Notes under the pieces: generated by a model
The model's input: only the letters and a program-made list of their open reading frames with translations
What the model was told of the DNA's origin: nothing
Databases searched by the model: none
Assembly (NCBI RefSeq): GCF_014270105.1
Contig: NZ_JACNMF010000004.1
Location: 370,944-434,943 of the forward strand
DNA length: 64,000 bases
Source of the DNA: Hyunsoonleella aquatilis
GTDB lineage: Bacteria > Bacteroidota > Bacteroidia > Flavobacteriales > Flavobacteriaceae
Direction: 5' to 3'
Shown: piece by piece, positions 35,192 to 44,449 of the stretch
Position numbering within the stretch: the first letter of the stretch is position 1
Layout of the letters: each line of letters starts with the position of its first letter
Translations under genes and position numbers: made by a program

Positions 35192-35225
35192 ATCTCCCCA
35201 ACAACAACATTTGATTGGTGCCTAT

Positions 35226-36059
35226 CTAAATCTTAAACGTCATCACCGGCAATGTAGAATGATTGGCCACATCCTCGCCAATACTACCCTCAAAAAAGTG
35301 CGCCAAACCTTTTCTGCCATGGGTGGGTACCACGATCAAATCTGCCCCTATTTTGCTGGCGCAGTTTAAAACGCCTTCTTCCACAGAATAATCATTGATG
35401 TAGTGTACATCCTCCATTTTATCCAAGTTGCGTTCGGCCTTGGCAAAAAAGTTGACCACTTTTTTCTCAATTTCCAAAGAACTTTGAAAGCGGTCATTGG
35501 GCAAATTCACATGAATCAAATACAATTTCGACCCCATATCCTTAAACATCTTTGACGCTTTTAAGTAAGGCTCAATGGCTTCTTCTGAAAAATCACATGC
35601 AAAGGCCACCACATCAAAATTGATTCCAGCACGATCATCCTTTACTACCAAAACTGGCACATTGGCATTGCGCACTACGCGTTCGGTATTGGAGCCTACA
35701 AAGAATTCTGCAATACCGCTGGAACCGTGCGATCCCATCACAATCAGGTCTGCATCATTCTTTATGGCCACATCATTCACCTCGCTAAACACTTTAAAAT
35801 GCTTAACTATCGGGGTTAATTTTATTTCCTTCAGATAATCCTTTTCTAAAAATTTGTCAAACTTTTGCTGTGCCAATTTTAAAAAGAACACCGCTTTTTC
35901 ATTTTGCAGACCGTCAGATGCTGACAACATGATATCTGACATTTCCAACATGTGCAAAGCCAATACCTCGGCATTATATTTTTTGGCCAATTTTGAAGCT
36001 GTTTTCAGGGCATATTCGGAATGCTCCGAGAAGTCGATGGGTACAATTATTTTTTTCAT
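35226..36059 (-). CDS. Universal stress protein with two UspA domains
   Basis: This 277-residue protein has two tandem UspA domains. The first runs from IIVPIDFSEHSEYALKTASKLA to the ATP-binding-type motif VMGSHGSSGIAEFFVGSNTERV. The second runs from VVAFACDFSEEAIEPYLKAS to VVPTHGRKGLAHFFEGSIGEDV. Both keep the G-x2-G-x9-G(S/T) nucleotide motif. It starts 18 bases after the hemN stop and is probably co-transcribed with hemN under the Fnr-type promoter, which fits the role of Usp proteins in low-oxygen stress. Confidence 0.92.
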   Translation of the reverse strand: MKKIIVPIDFSEHSEYALKTASKLAKKYNAEVLALHMLEMSDIMLSASDGLQNEKAVFFLKLAQQKFDKFLEKDYLKEIKLTPIVKHFKVFSEVNDVAIKNDADLIVMGSHGSSGIAEFFVGSNTERVVRNANVPVLVVKDDRAGINFDVVAFACDFSEEAIEPYLKASKMFKDMGSKLYLIHVNLPNDRFQSSLEIEKKVVNFFAKAERNLDKMEDVHYINDYSVEEGVLNCASKIGADLIVVPTHGRKGLAHFFEGSIGEDVANHSTLPVMTFKI

Positions 36060-36077
36060 TAGTTCAGTTTTTAAGAG

Positions 36078-37442
36078 TTATACAGTCATTGAAAACAACT
36101 GTGTATCTGGTTTTTTCCGTTGCAATAGCATGTCGAATGCCATACAAACGTTACGTACAAATGGCCGTCCCTTTTCGGTAACCTGAATGCTATTGGAATC
36201 TATTACAAGTAATCCATCCTTTTCCATTTCCTTTAAACGGATCAAAACGTCCGGGAGTTCATCAAAATAAAGGTGGCTTTTGGTCCAATTCGTTTCAAAC
36301 TGGCACATTAAGTTCAAAATATGTCTTCGTATAATTAAATCCTCATTATTCAAAATATGACCTCGAAATACAGGAATACTATCGTCTTTTAAAAGACTGT
36401 AATAGCTTTCAATGTCCTTAACATTTTGGGCAAAACCGTACCAACTGTCGCTTATAGAAGATACGCCCAAACCAATCATAGCCTGCGTTTTGGAAGCAGT
36501 ATAACCCATGAAGTTTCGATGCAAATTCCCGTTTTCCATGGATTGATGCAGGGTATCCGTTGTTAACGCAAAATGATCCATGCCTATTTCCTCATAGCCC
36601 ACTTCGGCCAATAATTGCTTGCCCGTTTCGTATTGTTGACGCTTCAATTCAGCCGAGGGCAAATCCGAATCTTTAAAACCACGTTGGCCATTCCCTTTTA
36701 TCCAAGGTACATGGGCGTAGCTATAAAATGCCAATCGGTCTGGTAATAATTCCTTCGTCTTCAAAATCGTTTCGGTTACATGCTCCAAAGTTTGAAACGG
36801 CAAACCGAATATAATATCATGACCCACGGAGGTGTAACCAATTTTACGAGCCATTTCAGTAGCTCGTTTTACATTTTCAAAAGGTTGGATTCTGTGAATG
36901 GCTTTCTGAACGGTCTCATTATAATCTTGAACCCCATAACTTACGCGCCTAAACCCTACATCATATAATGCCTGCAAATGTGCTTCGGTAGTATTATTGG
37001 GATGGCCCTCAAAACTGAACTCGTGACCAACGGCTAATTCGGAAGTCTTCAAAATTTTCAGAATCAAATATTTCAAATGCTCTGGACTGAAAAAAGTGGG
37101 TGTTCCTCCCCCCAAATGCAACTCCTTTATTACTGGCTTTTCATCGAATAAATCCAAATACAAGCGCCACTCTTTTAATAGTGCCTTGATGTACGGCGAC
37201 TCCACACTGTGTTGTTTAGTGATGCGTTTGTTGCATCCGCAAAACGTACACAGGCTTTCGCAAAACGGTAAATGGATATAAATACTGATGCCTTCTTTGG
37301 CATTACTTTCATTAAAAGATTGGACTAAAGTCGATTTCCATTTTTCCGTTGAAAATGTCTCATTATTCCAATACGGTACCGTTGGATAGCTCGTATAGCG
37401 AGGCCCCGCAATATTGTATTTATTGACTAAAGAATTTAACAT
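36078..37442 (-). CDS. hemN: Oxygen-independent coproporphyrinogen III oxidase
   Basis: This radical SAM enzyme of about 454 residues makes protoporphyrinogen IX without oxygen. The ATG at 37442 is the preferred start; a TTG three codons upstream is weaker. The cluster motif is C-x3-C-x2-C (Cys61, Cys65, Cys68) in HLPFCESLCTFCGCNKR, followed by HLGGGTPTFF. The extra Cys70 and the full length with HemN C-terminal domain favour true HemN over HemW. It has an Fnr-type box at its promoter, so heme supply is coordinated with the cbb3 oxidase. It is followed by uspA. Confidence 0.93.
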   Translation of the reverse strand: MLNSLVNKYNIAGPRYTSYPTVPYWNNETFSTEKWKSTLVQSFNESNAKEGISIYIHLPFCESLCTFCGCNKRITKQHSVESPYIKALLKEWRLYLDLFDEKPVIKELHLGGGTPTFFSPEHLKYLILKILKTSELAVGHEFSFEGHPNNTTEAHLQALYDVGFRRVSYGVQDYNETVQKAIHRIQPFENVKRATEMARKIGYTSVGHDIIFGLPFQTLEHVTETILKTKELLPDRLAFYSYAHVPWIKGNGQRGFKDSDLPSAELKRQQYETGKQLLAEVGYEEIGMDHFALTTDTLHQSMENGNLHRNFMGYTASKTQAMIGLGVSSISDSWYGFAQNVKDIESYYSLLKDDSIPVFRGHILNNEDLIIRRHILNLMCQFETNWTKSHLYFDELPDVLIRLKEMEKDGLLVIDSNSIQVTEKGRPFVRNVCMAFDMLLQRKKPDTQLFSMTV

Positions 37443-37459
37443 ACCTAACAATTCTACTT

Positions 37460-37503
37460 CAAAATTAAACCAAACCGTTTCAAAAAAACATGATATATGT
37501 CAT
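37460..37503 (-). promoter_or_regulatory. Crp/Fnr-type box and -7 element of hemN-uspA
   Basis: ATGATATATGTCAT (37490-37503) fits ATGAyAnnTrTCAT. On the minus strand TAATTTTG (37460-37467) matches TAnnTTTG exactly, with centres 33 bp apart. The predicted start near 37456 leaves a short leader of about 14 bases before hemN. Confidence 0.78.
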
Positions 37504-37568
37504 GCTGGATTCTTGCAATTTGTGTAATAATGCCTTAACTTTCCAATGAATAAAAAAATACCAAAACC

Positions 37569-38138
37569 ATGAAAAAATTAAGCATTTTATGCCTTGTATT
37601 GGCTGTTACGCTATCAGCATGCAAGAAGAAAAAGGAAGACATAAAAGTTGAGGAAACCGTTGAAGAAAAGTTAGAAGTAGTACAAACTAAAAAGGTAAAA
37701 ATAGAGCTAAACGCAAAAAGCGAAACCAATGCTACGGGGAATGTAGTTTTTAAGGAAGAAGACGGAAGCGTAACCATGACGGCAATTATCAGCGGTTTGG
37801 AGCCGGGGGAACATGCCATTCATATTCACGCAAAATCGGATTGCTCCTCCCCTGATGGAAAATCCGCCGGAGGGCACTGGAACCCGACAAATACGCCACA
37901 CGGTAAATGGGGCGCTGCGGAAGGTTATCATAAAGGAGATATAGGGAATTTTATGGCCGATGAAAATGGAAACGGTACGATTTCCTTCACCACCGATCAA
38001 TGGTGTATTGGCTGTGGCGATGCAAATAAGGATATTATCGGAAAAGGTGTCATTGTACATGCGGGCGCTGACGATTTCACCTCACAACCTTCGGGTTCGG
38101 CTGGGGCAAGAGTAAGCTGTGCCGGGATTATTCAATAA
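37569..38138 (+). CDS. sodC: Cu/Zn superoxide dismutase lipoprotein
   Basis: This 189-residue protein has a lipoprotein signal peptide with Cys18 in MKKLSILCLVLAVTLSAC. The SodC fold follows with copper and zinc ligand motifs HAIHIHAKSDC, SAGGHWNPTNTPHG and GNFMADENG. VIVHAGADDF and the C-terminal GSAGARVSCAGII, with the partner cysteine of the intramolecular disulfide, complete the family pattern. The enzyme removes superoxide in the periplasm or at the cell surface. It is divergent from hemN. A terminator follows. Confidence 0.92.
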   Translation: MKKLSILCLVLAVTLSACKKKKEDIKVEETVEEKLEVVQTKKVKIELNAKSETNATGNVVFKEEDGSVTMTAIISGLEPGEHAIHIHAKSDCSSPDGKSAGGHWNPTNTPHGKWGAAEGYHKGDIGNFMADENGNGTISFTTDQWCIGCGDANKDIIGKGVIVHAGADDFTSQPSGSAGARVSCAGIIQ

Positions 38139-38160
38139 AATTTTTAAAAAACCGAAATTC

Positions 38161-38189
38161 AAAAGCTACCAGTTTTTGGTGGCTTTTGT
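38161..38189 (+). terminator. Rho-independent terminator of sodC
   Basis: AAAAGCTACCA and TGGTGGCTTTT form an 11-bp stem with one mismatch around a GTTTT loop, 22 bases after the sodC stop. A TGTTGTT tail follows, so the T tract is interrupted. Confidence 0.65.
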
Positions 38190-38229
38190 TGTTAATATTT
38201 GTTACTTTCGGAACACCTAATTGTTATGA

Positions 38230-38760
38230 ATGGACATTGAAGCATTAGTTGATAAGTTTCAAAAAAAAGACGTAAAGGCCTTCGAAATCCTTTACGAAAT
38301 GTACAGCGAAAGCATGCATGGGGTCATTTACAATATTGTGAGAGACCATACTATTGCCGAAGAAGTAATGCAAGATGTATTCGTAAAAGCCTGGAACAAT
38401 GCCGATAGCTATTCTTCTAAAAAAGGACGGTTTTTCACCTGGCTGTTGAACATCTCCAGAAACGCGGCCATCGATAAAGTGCGCTCCAAAGCGTACAAAA
38501 CCTCCAAACAAAACCTCGATGTTGATTATTTCGTAGATATAATTGAAGCCAATGAGAATTTGGATAGCAAAACAGATGCCATCGGTATAAAAAAATACGT
38601 GGGTGCGCTAGCAGAAAAATGTAAAAAAATCATTGAACTCCTCTACTTTAGAGGGTTCACGCATAGCGAAGTCTCCGAAACATTGGATATGCCAATTGGC
38701 ACTGTAAAAACAAGAAATAGAAATTGTATTCAGCAATTAAGGGATATGGTTTTAAACTGA
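38230..38760 (+). CDS. ECF-type RNA polymerase sigma factor
   Basis: This 176-residue sigma factor has region 2 at about residues 12-80, with AFEILYEMYSESMHGVIYNIV and the core-binding AEEVMQDVFVKAWNNADSY. Region 4 is at about 120-172 and ends in FRGFTHSEVSETLDMPIGTVKTRNRN. It starts 19 bases after TACTTTCG (38203-38210), a one-mismatch -7 element. The anti-sigma gene begins one base after its stop. The pair resembles SigK/RskA-type systems. Confidence 0.92.
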   Translation: MDIEALVDKFQKKDVKAFEILYEMYSESMHGVIYNIVRDHTIAEEVMQDVFVKAWNNADSYSSKKGRFFTWLLNISRNAAIDKVRSKAYKTSKQNLDVDYFVDIIEANENLDSKTDAIGIKKYVGALAEKCKKIIELLYFRGFTHSEVSETLDMPIGTVKTRNRNCIQQLRDMVLN

Positions 38761-38761
38761 T

Positions 38762-39559
38762 ATGGATATAAACGAGTACATAGCGTCGGGCATTTTGGAA
38801 CTTTATGTTGCAGGGTCACTTTCTGAAAAAGAAAACGAGGAAGTGTACAACCTGATGCAACAACACCCTGAAATTTTGCAGGAAGTTCTGGAAATTGAGG
38901 CGGCAGTTGTAAAATTAACATCCGCGACTTCCCAAAGAACGAATGCCCATATCCTAAAACAAGTTAAAAAAGAATTGGGACTGGCAGATGAAGGCACTAA
39001 AATTATAACCCTGACAAAACATAAGTACAATTGGGTAACCTACACGGGTTGGGCCGCCTCCATTTTATTGGCGAGCGGTTTGCTTTGGACAATTTACCAA
39101 AACAACCAATTGCAATCCGATATTCAAGTAGCGAAAACCCAGCAATCCTTTTTGGAAACCCAAATTGAAAACTCTAAAAACAGTTTAGTGGAAGCCAATG
39201 CGTTGATATCGGTTTTAAGGGACGACAATATTTCCAGAATCCCATTGGCCGGCCAGGGCAATTTTGCCAATACCTTTGCTAAAGTGTATTGGGATAAAGC
39301 GTCAAACCGTATATTTTTGGATGCCGAAGGTTTACCCGAACCCCCAGCCGGCATGGTATATCAAGTATGGTCTCTAACCTTAAACCCGCTGACGCCCACC
39401 AGTCTAGGCACCATAGATGATTTCATCACAGATGCCAACAAAATATTCGAGATTGAAAACAAAAACGCTAGTGAGGCTTTCGGCATTACCTTAGAGCCTG
39501 CCGGCGGTAGCGAAACCCCAACTATGGACCAATTGTATACACTTGGGATGGTGGGGTAA
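38762..39559 (+). CDS. Anti-sigma factor, RskA family
   Basis: This 265-residue protein has an N-terminal cytosolic anti-sigma domain (YIASGILELYVAGSLSEKENEEVYNLM). One membrane helix at about residues 92-112 (TGWAASILLASGLLWTIY), a short coiled coil and a C-terminal periplasmic RskA domain (GLPEPPAGMVYQVWSL to FGITLEPAGGSETPT) follow. It probably holds the preceding sigma factor at the membrane and releases it on an envelope signal. It lies one base after the sigma gene. Confidence 0.9.
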   Translation: MDINEYIASGILELYVAGSLSEKENEEVYNLMQQHPEILQEVLEIEAAVVKLTSATSQRTNAHILKQVKKELGLADEGTKIITLTKHKYNWVTYTGWAASILLASGLLWTIYQNNQLQSDIQVAKTQQSFLETQIENSKNSLVEANALISVLRDDNISRIPLAGQGNFANTFAKVYWDKASNRIFLDAEGLPEPPAGMVYQVWSLTLNPLTPTSLGTIDDFITDANKIFEIENKNASEAFGITLEPAGGSETPTMDQLYTLGMVG

Positions 39560-39604
39560 TCGTTGTATTATTATTTATTGTCAAGCACTTGAGGCACAAA
39601 CTAC

Positions 39605-40282
39605 ATGAATAAAAAAATAGTTTTGATTACCGGAGCAAGCAAAGGAATTGGACTTGCTTTGGCAAAAAAAATGCTAAACGAAAACTTCTTTGTTGTTGGA
39701 ACAAGTAGAACTGGGAAAATTAGCGATATAGAAAACGACAATTTCTACTCTTTAAAATTGGATTTGTCAAAACCTAGGAGTATTGAGAATGCTTACCATA
39801 AGATTTCAAAAAAGTTTGACCGAATAGATATTCTAATAAATAACGCTGGAATTGGACCCGACTTATACACTTATAGTCCAGAAATAGAGTCTTTTAAATC
39901 GACTTTTGACGTGAACGTGACTGGCACAGTTTTCTTCACAGAGAAACTAATTGATTTAATAAGCAATAATGGAATCGTTTTAAATATTTCATCAAAAATG
40001 GGCTCAATAAATGTCTGCAAATTGACAGATTCAATAGCTTATCGAATGTCGAAAAGTGCTTTGAACATGTACACCAAAATATTGACAAATAGGCTCAAAG
40101 ATAAAATTAGAGTTGCAGTTATTCATCCTGGCTGGGTTAAAACTTCTATAGTAGAAACCAACCTAAAAAATGGCAGATTGACACCCGAACAATCCGCAGA
40201 AAATATTTTTAAATTTATCAAGTCCAATTTTACGAGTGGTACTTTTTGGAATTCAGAAAACGAATCTGAATTGTTGTGGTAA
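39605..40282 (+). CDS. Short-chain dehydrogenase/reductase
   Basis: This 225-residue SDR enzyme has the cofactor motif TGASKGIG at residues 10-17, the NNAG motif in INNAGIGPD, and the catalytic Ser and Tyr-x3-Lys in NISSKMGS and AYRMSKSA. The protein is short but complete. The gene is AT-rich compared with its neighbours, which may indicate transfer. The substrate cannot be predicted. A hairpin follows the stop codon. Confidence 0.9.
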   Translation: MNKKIVLITGASKGIGLALAKKMLNENFFVVGTSRTGKISDIENDNFYSLKLDLSKPRSIENAYHKISKKFDRIDILINNAGIGPDLYTYSPEIESFKSTFDVNVTGTVFFTEKLIDLISNNGIVLNISSKMGSINVCKLTDSIAYRMSKSALNMYTKILTNRLKDKIRVAVIHPGWVKTSIVETNLKNGRLTPEQSAENIFKFIKSNFTSGTFWNSENESELLW

Positions 40283-40287
40283 AAAAA

Positions 40288-40325
40288 GAAAGCCACCAAT
40301 CGCTTTTAAGCGATCGGCGACTTTC
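40288..40325. terminator. Hairpin between convergent SDR and TPR genes
   Basis: ATCGCTT and AAGCGAT pair around a two-base loop, enclosed by GAAAG and CTTTC arms with an internal loop. On the minus strand the stem runs into a TTTTTTT tract (40281-40287), which makes a good terminator for a transcript entering from the TPR side. Confidence 0.55.
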
Positions 40326-40408
40326 GTCCAAACAAAAAACCTAAAAACCAAACCTAATCTAGGTTTTCAAACAAAGATTAATTCCCTCAAATTAACTGCT
40401 GTAAATAA

Positions 40409-41707
40409 TCAAATATTTTTTATGCTTTGTGTGGCCAGTGGGCCCAATTCAAAACTGCTTTCCAGTAACTCCTTTTTTAACTTTTCAGCCTCTTTTTGTT
40501 TACCGTTGGCCTTATAAATCTCAGCTAAATGATACAGAGCTTCAGGCTCAAAGGTTTTGTTCACTACCTGTTGCTCCATAATTTTTAACGCTTCCTTTTT
40601 ATCTCCGTAGTTGAAATAGGTCCACGCCAATAAATCATAAGATTGAGCGGTTGGCCTGTTTTCAATTTCCTTATGGGCAATTTTAAGCGCCTCGGTGCTT
40701 TTGGCTTTATCCTCGGCGTACAAAAGCACATTATATTTGTTATACATATCGCCATATTCCGTTTTGGCAACCGCATCAAAATAGCGTTTTAATTCAGTAT
40801 TTTTCCGATTGGCATCACCTTTAAATTCAGCTATTTCAGCTTTTAAAAGATAATAATCAGGAGCCTTGTGGGTTTGAGTAACCGCATCCAAAATCCGTAA
40901 AGCTTCGTCCGCATTTTTTTCATGTGAATATACTATCCAAGCTATCCCCTTTTTGGCGTATGCATCATGTGGATCCAACTCCAATGCTTTTAAATAATGG
41001 CTGTAAGAGGCTTTTATATCTCCAGCATGACCGTAGTAATCCGCAAGATTGGTATAAGCCCATTGCATCAACGCCTTATTTTTCGATGCTTCAGCAATTT
41101 CAGTGGCCTTTCTTAGATATAAAACAGCATCATCCAAATTGCCTTCGTGATCGCTCCATTTTGATAATCGAATTAAAAAATCAAAATCCTTATAGTTTTC
41201 GATAAGGCTTAAGTACTGTTTTGCCTTTTCGGTATTGCCCAATTCCAAATGCACATCGAATAACATTTTTTGAGTAGCTTTTAGTTTTTCGCCGTTTTTG
41301 TCGGCCTTTTCAAGCACTTCCAAAGCCTCTTTAAATTTATGTTGCGAAATGTAATTTCTGGCCAATGCCCTTAAATATCCCGGCGAATTATAATTGGTTG
41401 CTTCATTGGCTTCCACCAATTTTTTTTCGGCTTCGATTAAATTTTCGATGTGTCCCGTTAGTGAAAATATAAGAGATTGGGATGCTGCAGCCTTTGCCAA
41501 ATACGGAAATTGATTTGGCTCTTTTTCTAGCTTTTTTTCCCAAAATTCATAATCTTGTTGTGCAACATCCAGTCTCTTATTGTCTTTTGCAGTTAAATAG
41601 GAATTGTAATCTTCAACTCGGGTCACTATCCTATCGGTTTCTTTAGTATCCTTGCACCCTAAAAGGCAAAACGCCAAACTAAATAGTGCGATATGTAATG
41701 TTTTCAT
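40409..41707 (-). CDS. Tetratricopeptide-repeat lipoprotein
   Basis: This 432-residue protein has a lipoprotein signal peptide (MKTLHIALFSLAFCLLGC) and about eight TPR-like helical repeats; recognisable units include YTNLADYYGHAGDIKASYSHYLKALELDP and ALYHLAEIYKANGKQKEAEKL. It probably acts as a protein scaffold in the periplasm. It lies downstream of two DUF4331 genes on the same strand, an arrangement that suggests one functional unit. The specific role is unknown. Confidence 0.85.
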   Translation of the reverse strand: MKTLHIALFSLAFCLLGCKDTKETDRIVTRVEDYNSYLTAKDNKRLDVAQQDYEFWEKKLEKEPNQFPYLAKAAASQSLIFSLTGHIENLIEAEKKLVEANEATNYNSPGYLRALARNYISQHKFKEALEVLEKADKNGEKLKATQKMLFDVHLELGNTEKAKQYLSLIENYKDFDFLIRLSKWSDHEGNLDDAVLYLRKATEIAEASKNKALMQWAYTNLADYYGHAGDIKASYSHYLKALELDPHDAYAKKGIAWIVYSHEKNADEALRILDAVTQTHKAPDYYLLKAEIAEFKGDANRKNTELKRYFDAVAKTEYGDMYNKYNVLLYAEDKAKSTEALKIAHKEIENRPTAQSYDLLAWTYFNYGDKKEALKIMEQQVVNKTFEPEALYHLAEIYKANGKQKEAEKLKKELLESSFELGPLATQSIKNI

Positions 41708-41772
41708 TGTTGCGGTTTTTTGTTAAGTTAAATCTGGGCACACCTTTGATAGTATACCCAGAAAAATAGGTT

Positions 41773-42327
41773 TTACCAAGGAGTGGCCAAGTAAGGAAAT
41801 GAGGTTAAAAATGCCTTGTCGTTAGCATCTACATTGTCGTTGGAAAGCGATGGATTTTCCATAAAATCCTCACCACCAAAAATCAACAACAATTCTACGG
41901 TAATGACGTCATCGGCTAGTGCACGACCTGTCAACACATTGGTGCCGTCAAAAAAAGTGGTGGTGCCGTCCAAGGACACATTTAGTACATCGGTAGCCAA
42001 AAGTCCTGTAAATGAAGGAGCATCCAATCCTAAGGCATTTTGATCCCCAGGGTTTGCATAGGCCGGGCTCAACGCCGTTAAATTCGTTTCGAACATACTT
42101 TGAAATGCCGCGCTTTGCTGCGAAGGAATAGTAGTGTTAAACATATCCTTGCTAGAGGAAGACACAAAAACCGTGTTTACCGCTGGTCTTCCCATTTGAT
42201 CTGCCTGACTGTAGGTTCCTGAAAAATCAGGTCCGGTTGGAGGCATTATCGCATCATCATTATTAGAGCAGTTGAATGCTAAAAATGATAGTGTTATCGT
42301 TAGTGTTAATATTTTTAAAGTTTTCAT
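41773..42327 (-). CDS. DUF4331-type lipoprotein
   Basis: This protein has about 184 residues from the ATG at 42327, which opens onto a lipoprotein signal peptide (MKTLKILTLTITLSFLAFNC); an upstream extension lacks this logic. Landmarks are FSGTYSQADQMGRPAVNTVF and a C-terminal PSLSNDNVDANDKAFLTSFPYLATPW, which match the second half of DUF4331 proteins. The preceding gene encodes the first half type, so the pair may act together as a split DUF4331 unit. The function is unknown. Confidence 0.78.
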   Translation of the reverse strand: MKTLKILTLTITLSFLAFNCSNNDDAIMPPTGPDFSGTYSQADQMGRPAVNTVFVSSSSKDMFNTTIPSQQSAAFQSMFETNLTALSPAYANPGDQNALGLDAPSFTGLLATDVLNVSLDGTTTFFDGTNVLTGRALADDVITVELLLIFGGEDFMENPSLSNDNVDANDKAFLTSFPYLATPW

Positions 42328-42358
42328 AATGTATATCTTAAAATGAAGTAATCCGTTA

Positions 42359-43009
42359 TTATTTTGTTTTGGTTTCAACCCATGTATTTATGGTTCCCGA
42401 ACCTCCAATCATAGATTTGGGCACCTCAACCACAATGGACATGACGTTGGTTCCGGCAAAGGTGTCCGACCCTGGATTGTTAAACCCTGTGGCGTTGCCC
42501 GCAATAATTTCAGAATACTGGGCAAAATCCATAAAGAAAGGATCGTCTCTTGGGCCTGCAAAAAAGCTCATATCGCCATTGCTTGCAATAATTGCATTTG
42601 AACCATAGGCTGTAATATCGACAACGCCACCCACCGTGGCCGTCGTTTGTATGGTACTATTTAAACCGGTTTGTGAGGGTGCTACAGGACCAAAAAAGTA
42701 CATTTTGCCGTCCCTCGGTATGGCTTGGATGACCAAATCCTCCACATTATCACCTGAAGTATCGATATTAAACTCTACTAGCACGCCTTCATCGAAGGTT
42801 GCGTCAGCAGTATTTACCGGACTTATCAAACCCTGAACATTGGCAACAAACACCAAATTATCCGTGTTTTCACCCTGAAAGGCATAAAAATCGGTGATAT
42901 CGCTGGATCCACCTTGTACCGCCGGAGCATCTATATGATCGGCCGCAATAGCAAAGAAACTAGCCACAGCCAAAACCCCCGCTCCTAAAATTGTTTTTAA
43001 ATTTTTCAT
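42359..43009 (-). CDS. DUF4331 family secreted protein
   Basis: This protein has about 216 residues from the ATG at 43009, which starts a signal peptide (MKNLKTILGAGVLAVASFFAIA). The mature part begins ADHIDAPAVQGGSSDITDFYAFQG, the hallmark of DUF4331, followed by beta-rich sequence and a terminal VVEVPKSMIGGSG segment. Longer family members combine both halves in one chain; here the remainder appears in the next gene. It lies 31 bases upstream of the DUF4331-type lipoprotein, with the TPR lipoprotein after that. Confidence 0.85.
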   Translation of the reverse strand: MKNLKTILGAGVLAVASFFAIAADHIDAPAVQGGSSDITDFYAFQGENTDNLVFVANVQGLISPVNTADATFDEGVLVEFNIDTSGDNVEDLVIQAIPRDGKMYFFGPVAPSQTGLNSTIQTTATVGGVVDITAYGSNAIIASNGDMSFFAGPRDDPFFMDFAQYSEIIAGNATGFNNPGSDTFAGTNVMSIVVEVPKSMIGGSGTINTWVETKTK

Positions 43010-43157
43010 AATTTTTGTGATTTTTAAATATTTATTTTGAGACTCTCGCCAATACCTACGGAAAAACAAAATGAGCGGTTTTGTTAAAATTTTGTTAATG
43101 AAAAAATATTCAGGATTCACTTCAAAAAGTTTAATTTTGAAGTATTAATTTGGAAGT

Positions 43158-44330
43158 ATGAACCCATCATCGGCAGGTTGGATAAAAAAACTGGAGAGCG
43201 AAATAGTATTGAACGACCTTTTTTTGGGATTCGATTCTGAAACGTTTTATGACGCTTTAAGAACCTGTGGGTTCATTTATGGAAGCAACCAACAGGTCGT
43301 TGCCCAAGTGGTTCAAAAAAAGGATCTTACCGAGGAGGAAATCTGTAAAATTAACCTGTGCTTGGCTTTTTATTACAAGCATAGTATTTCCAAAAGTGAT
43401 ACGCCTTTTGTTGAAAGCGTCATCAATTTTTATTCTGAAATCAACGAAACCAAAACCTCCTTTTTTAATGAATTACTCGGAGGAAAAAAGTCGCCGGAAC
43501 AACTTGAAAAAATCATTCACAAGCGCATTCAAATAGACGACAATGTACTGACGAAAAACTTCAACTATTTCATAATTAACGCCCTGCTTTATATTGATGT
43601 TTTGGCATATCAACGGTACCTGGAGCAGGGCTCGTTTTCCTTGGATTATATTAAGAAACTAGAGGGTGCCATCATTACAATTTCTTTAGATGTTTTGAAT
43701 TCCAAGGAAGAAAAAAGCGACTACGATTTAAGTTTGATTAAATTGTTCCAATCCTCTTTACGATTTAGCGAGAACCAAAGTTTGGATTACAAAAAGTCGG
43801 TGTCCTATTTAAAGTCGATGCACGAACGCTACTATATTTTGGATTTGGCATGCATGGCCACTTGGAGCGACCAAACCATCGATATTGACGAGCAACATTT
43901 CCTTGAAAAGCTGGGAATGGACTTAAAACTCAGTATTTCCAGAATTCATCAGGCCATAAAATCCGTCAACCAATTTTACACCATTCACAAGGACAACATT
44001 GCCCTGTTGAGCTCCAAAAATGTGGTACAGAGCTTTTACAACAACTCTAGTAAAATGGTAAAAAAATTGATTACCAGAAACAGCAAACGCCTCTATCAAG
44101 AACTAAAGGACAGCAAAGAGTTGATGGTACTTTTGACGCAATCCACACTGCGGGATTTAACCGAAGACGAACAAAAAAAGGTTCAGGAGCAACTGTTGGA
44201 CATTTTTAAATCCATCCCAAGTTTGGCCATTTTTATGCTCCCTGGAGGTGCTTTGTTGTTGCCTTTGGTCGTGAAATTTATTCCGAAACTTCTGCCCTCG
44301 GCTTTTGATGAAAATCGGGTTGAGGATTAG
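43158..44330 (+). CDS. LETM1-related protein
   Basis: This 390-residue protein matches the family known in Flavobacteria as LETM1-related biofilm-associated protein. Most of it is helical. The C-terminus has the LETM1-like segment LLDIFKSIPSLAIFMLPGGALLLPLVVKFIPKLLPSAF, which in mitochondrial LETM1 forms the membrane anchor and ion-transport core. A TerB-like helical middle (about residues 230-280) contains CMATWSDQTIDIDEQHFLEKLG. The biofilm role is a name carried by the family; no function can be proved here. Confidence 0.78.
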   Translation: MNPSSAGWIKKLESEIVLNDLFLGFDSETFYDALRTCGFIYGSNQQVVAQVVQKKDLTEEEICKINLCLAFYYKHSISKSDTPFVESVINFYSEINETKTSFFNELLGGKKSPEQLEKIIHKRIQIDDNVLTKNFNYFIINALLYIDVLAYQRYLEQGSFSLDYIKKLEGAIITISLDVLNSKEEKSDYDLSLIKLFQSSLRFSENQSLDYKKSVSYLKSMHERYYILDLACMATWSDQTIDIDEQHFLEKLGMDLKLSISRIHQAIKSVNQFYTIHKDNIALLSSKNVVQSFYNNSSKMVKKLITRNSKRLYQELKDSKELMVLLTQSTLRDLTEDEQKKVQEQLLDIFKSIPSLAIFMLPGGALLLPLVVKFIPKLLPSAFDENRVED

Positions 44331-44449
44331 TATTCATATTGATTTTGTACTCATATTCATTTATCTTAGCAAAGGGTTGAAAAGAAATCCACATCAATGA
44401 CATAAACACAACTGGGGTTTAGCTCCAAATTGAAAATAATTGAACCCAT

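Noticed and set aside
37490-37569. The hemN box also driving sodC in the other direction
   Set aside because: At the required distance on the plus strand (37526-37533) the sequence is AATAATGC, with no TAnnTTTG.
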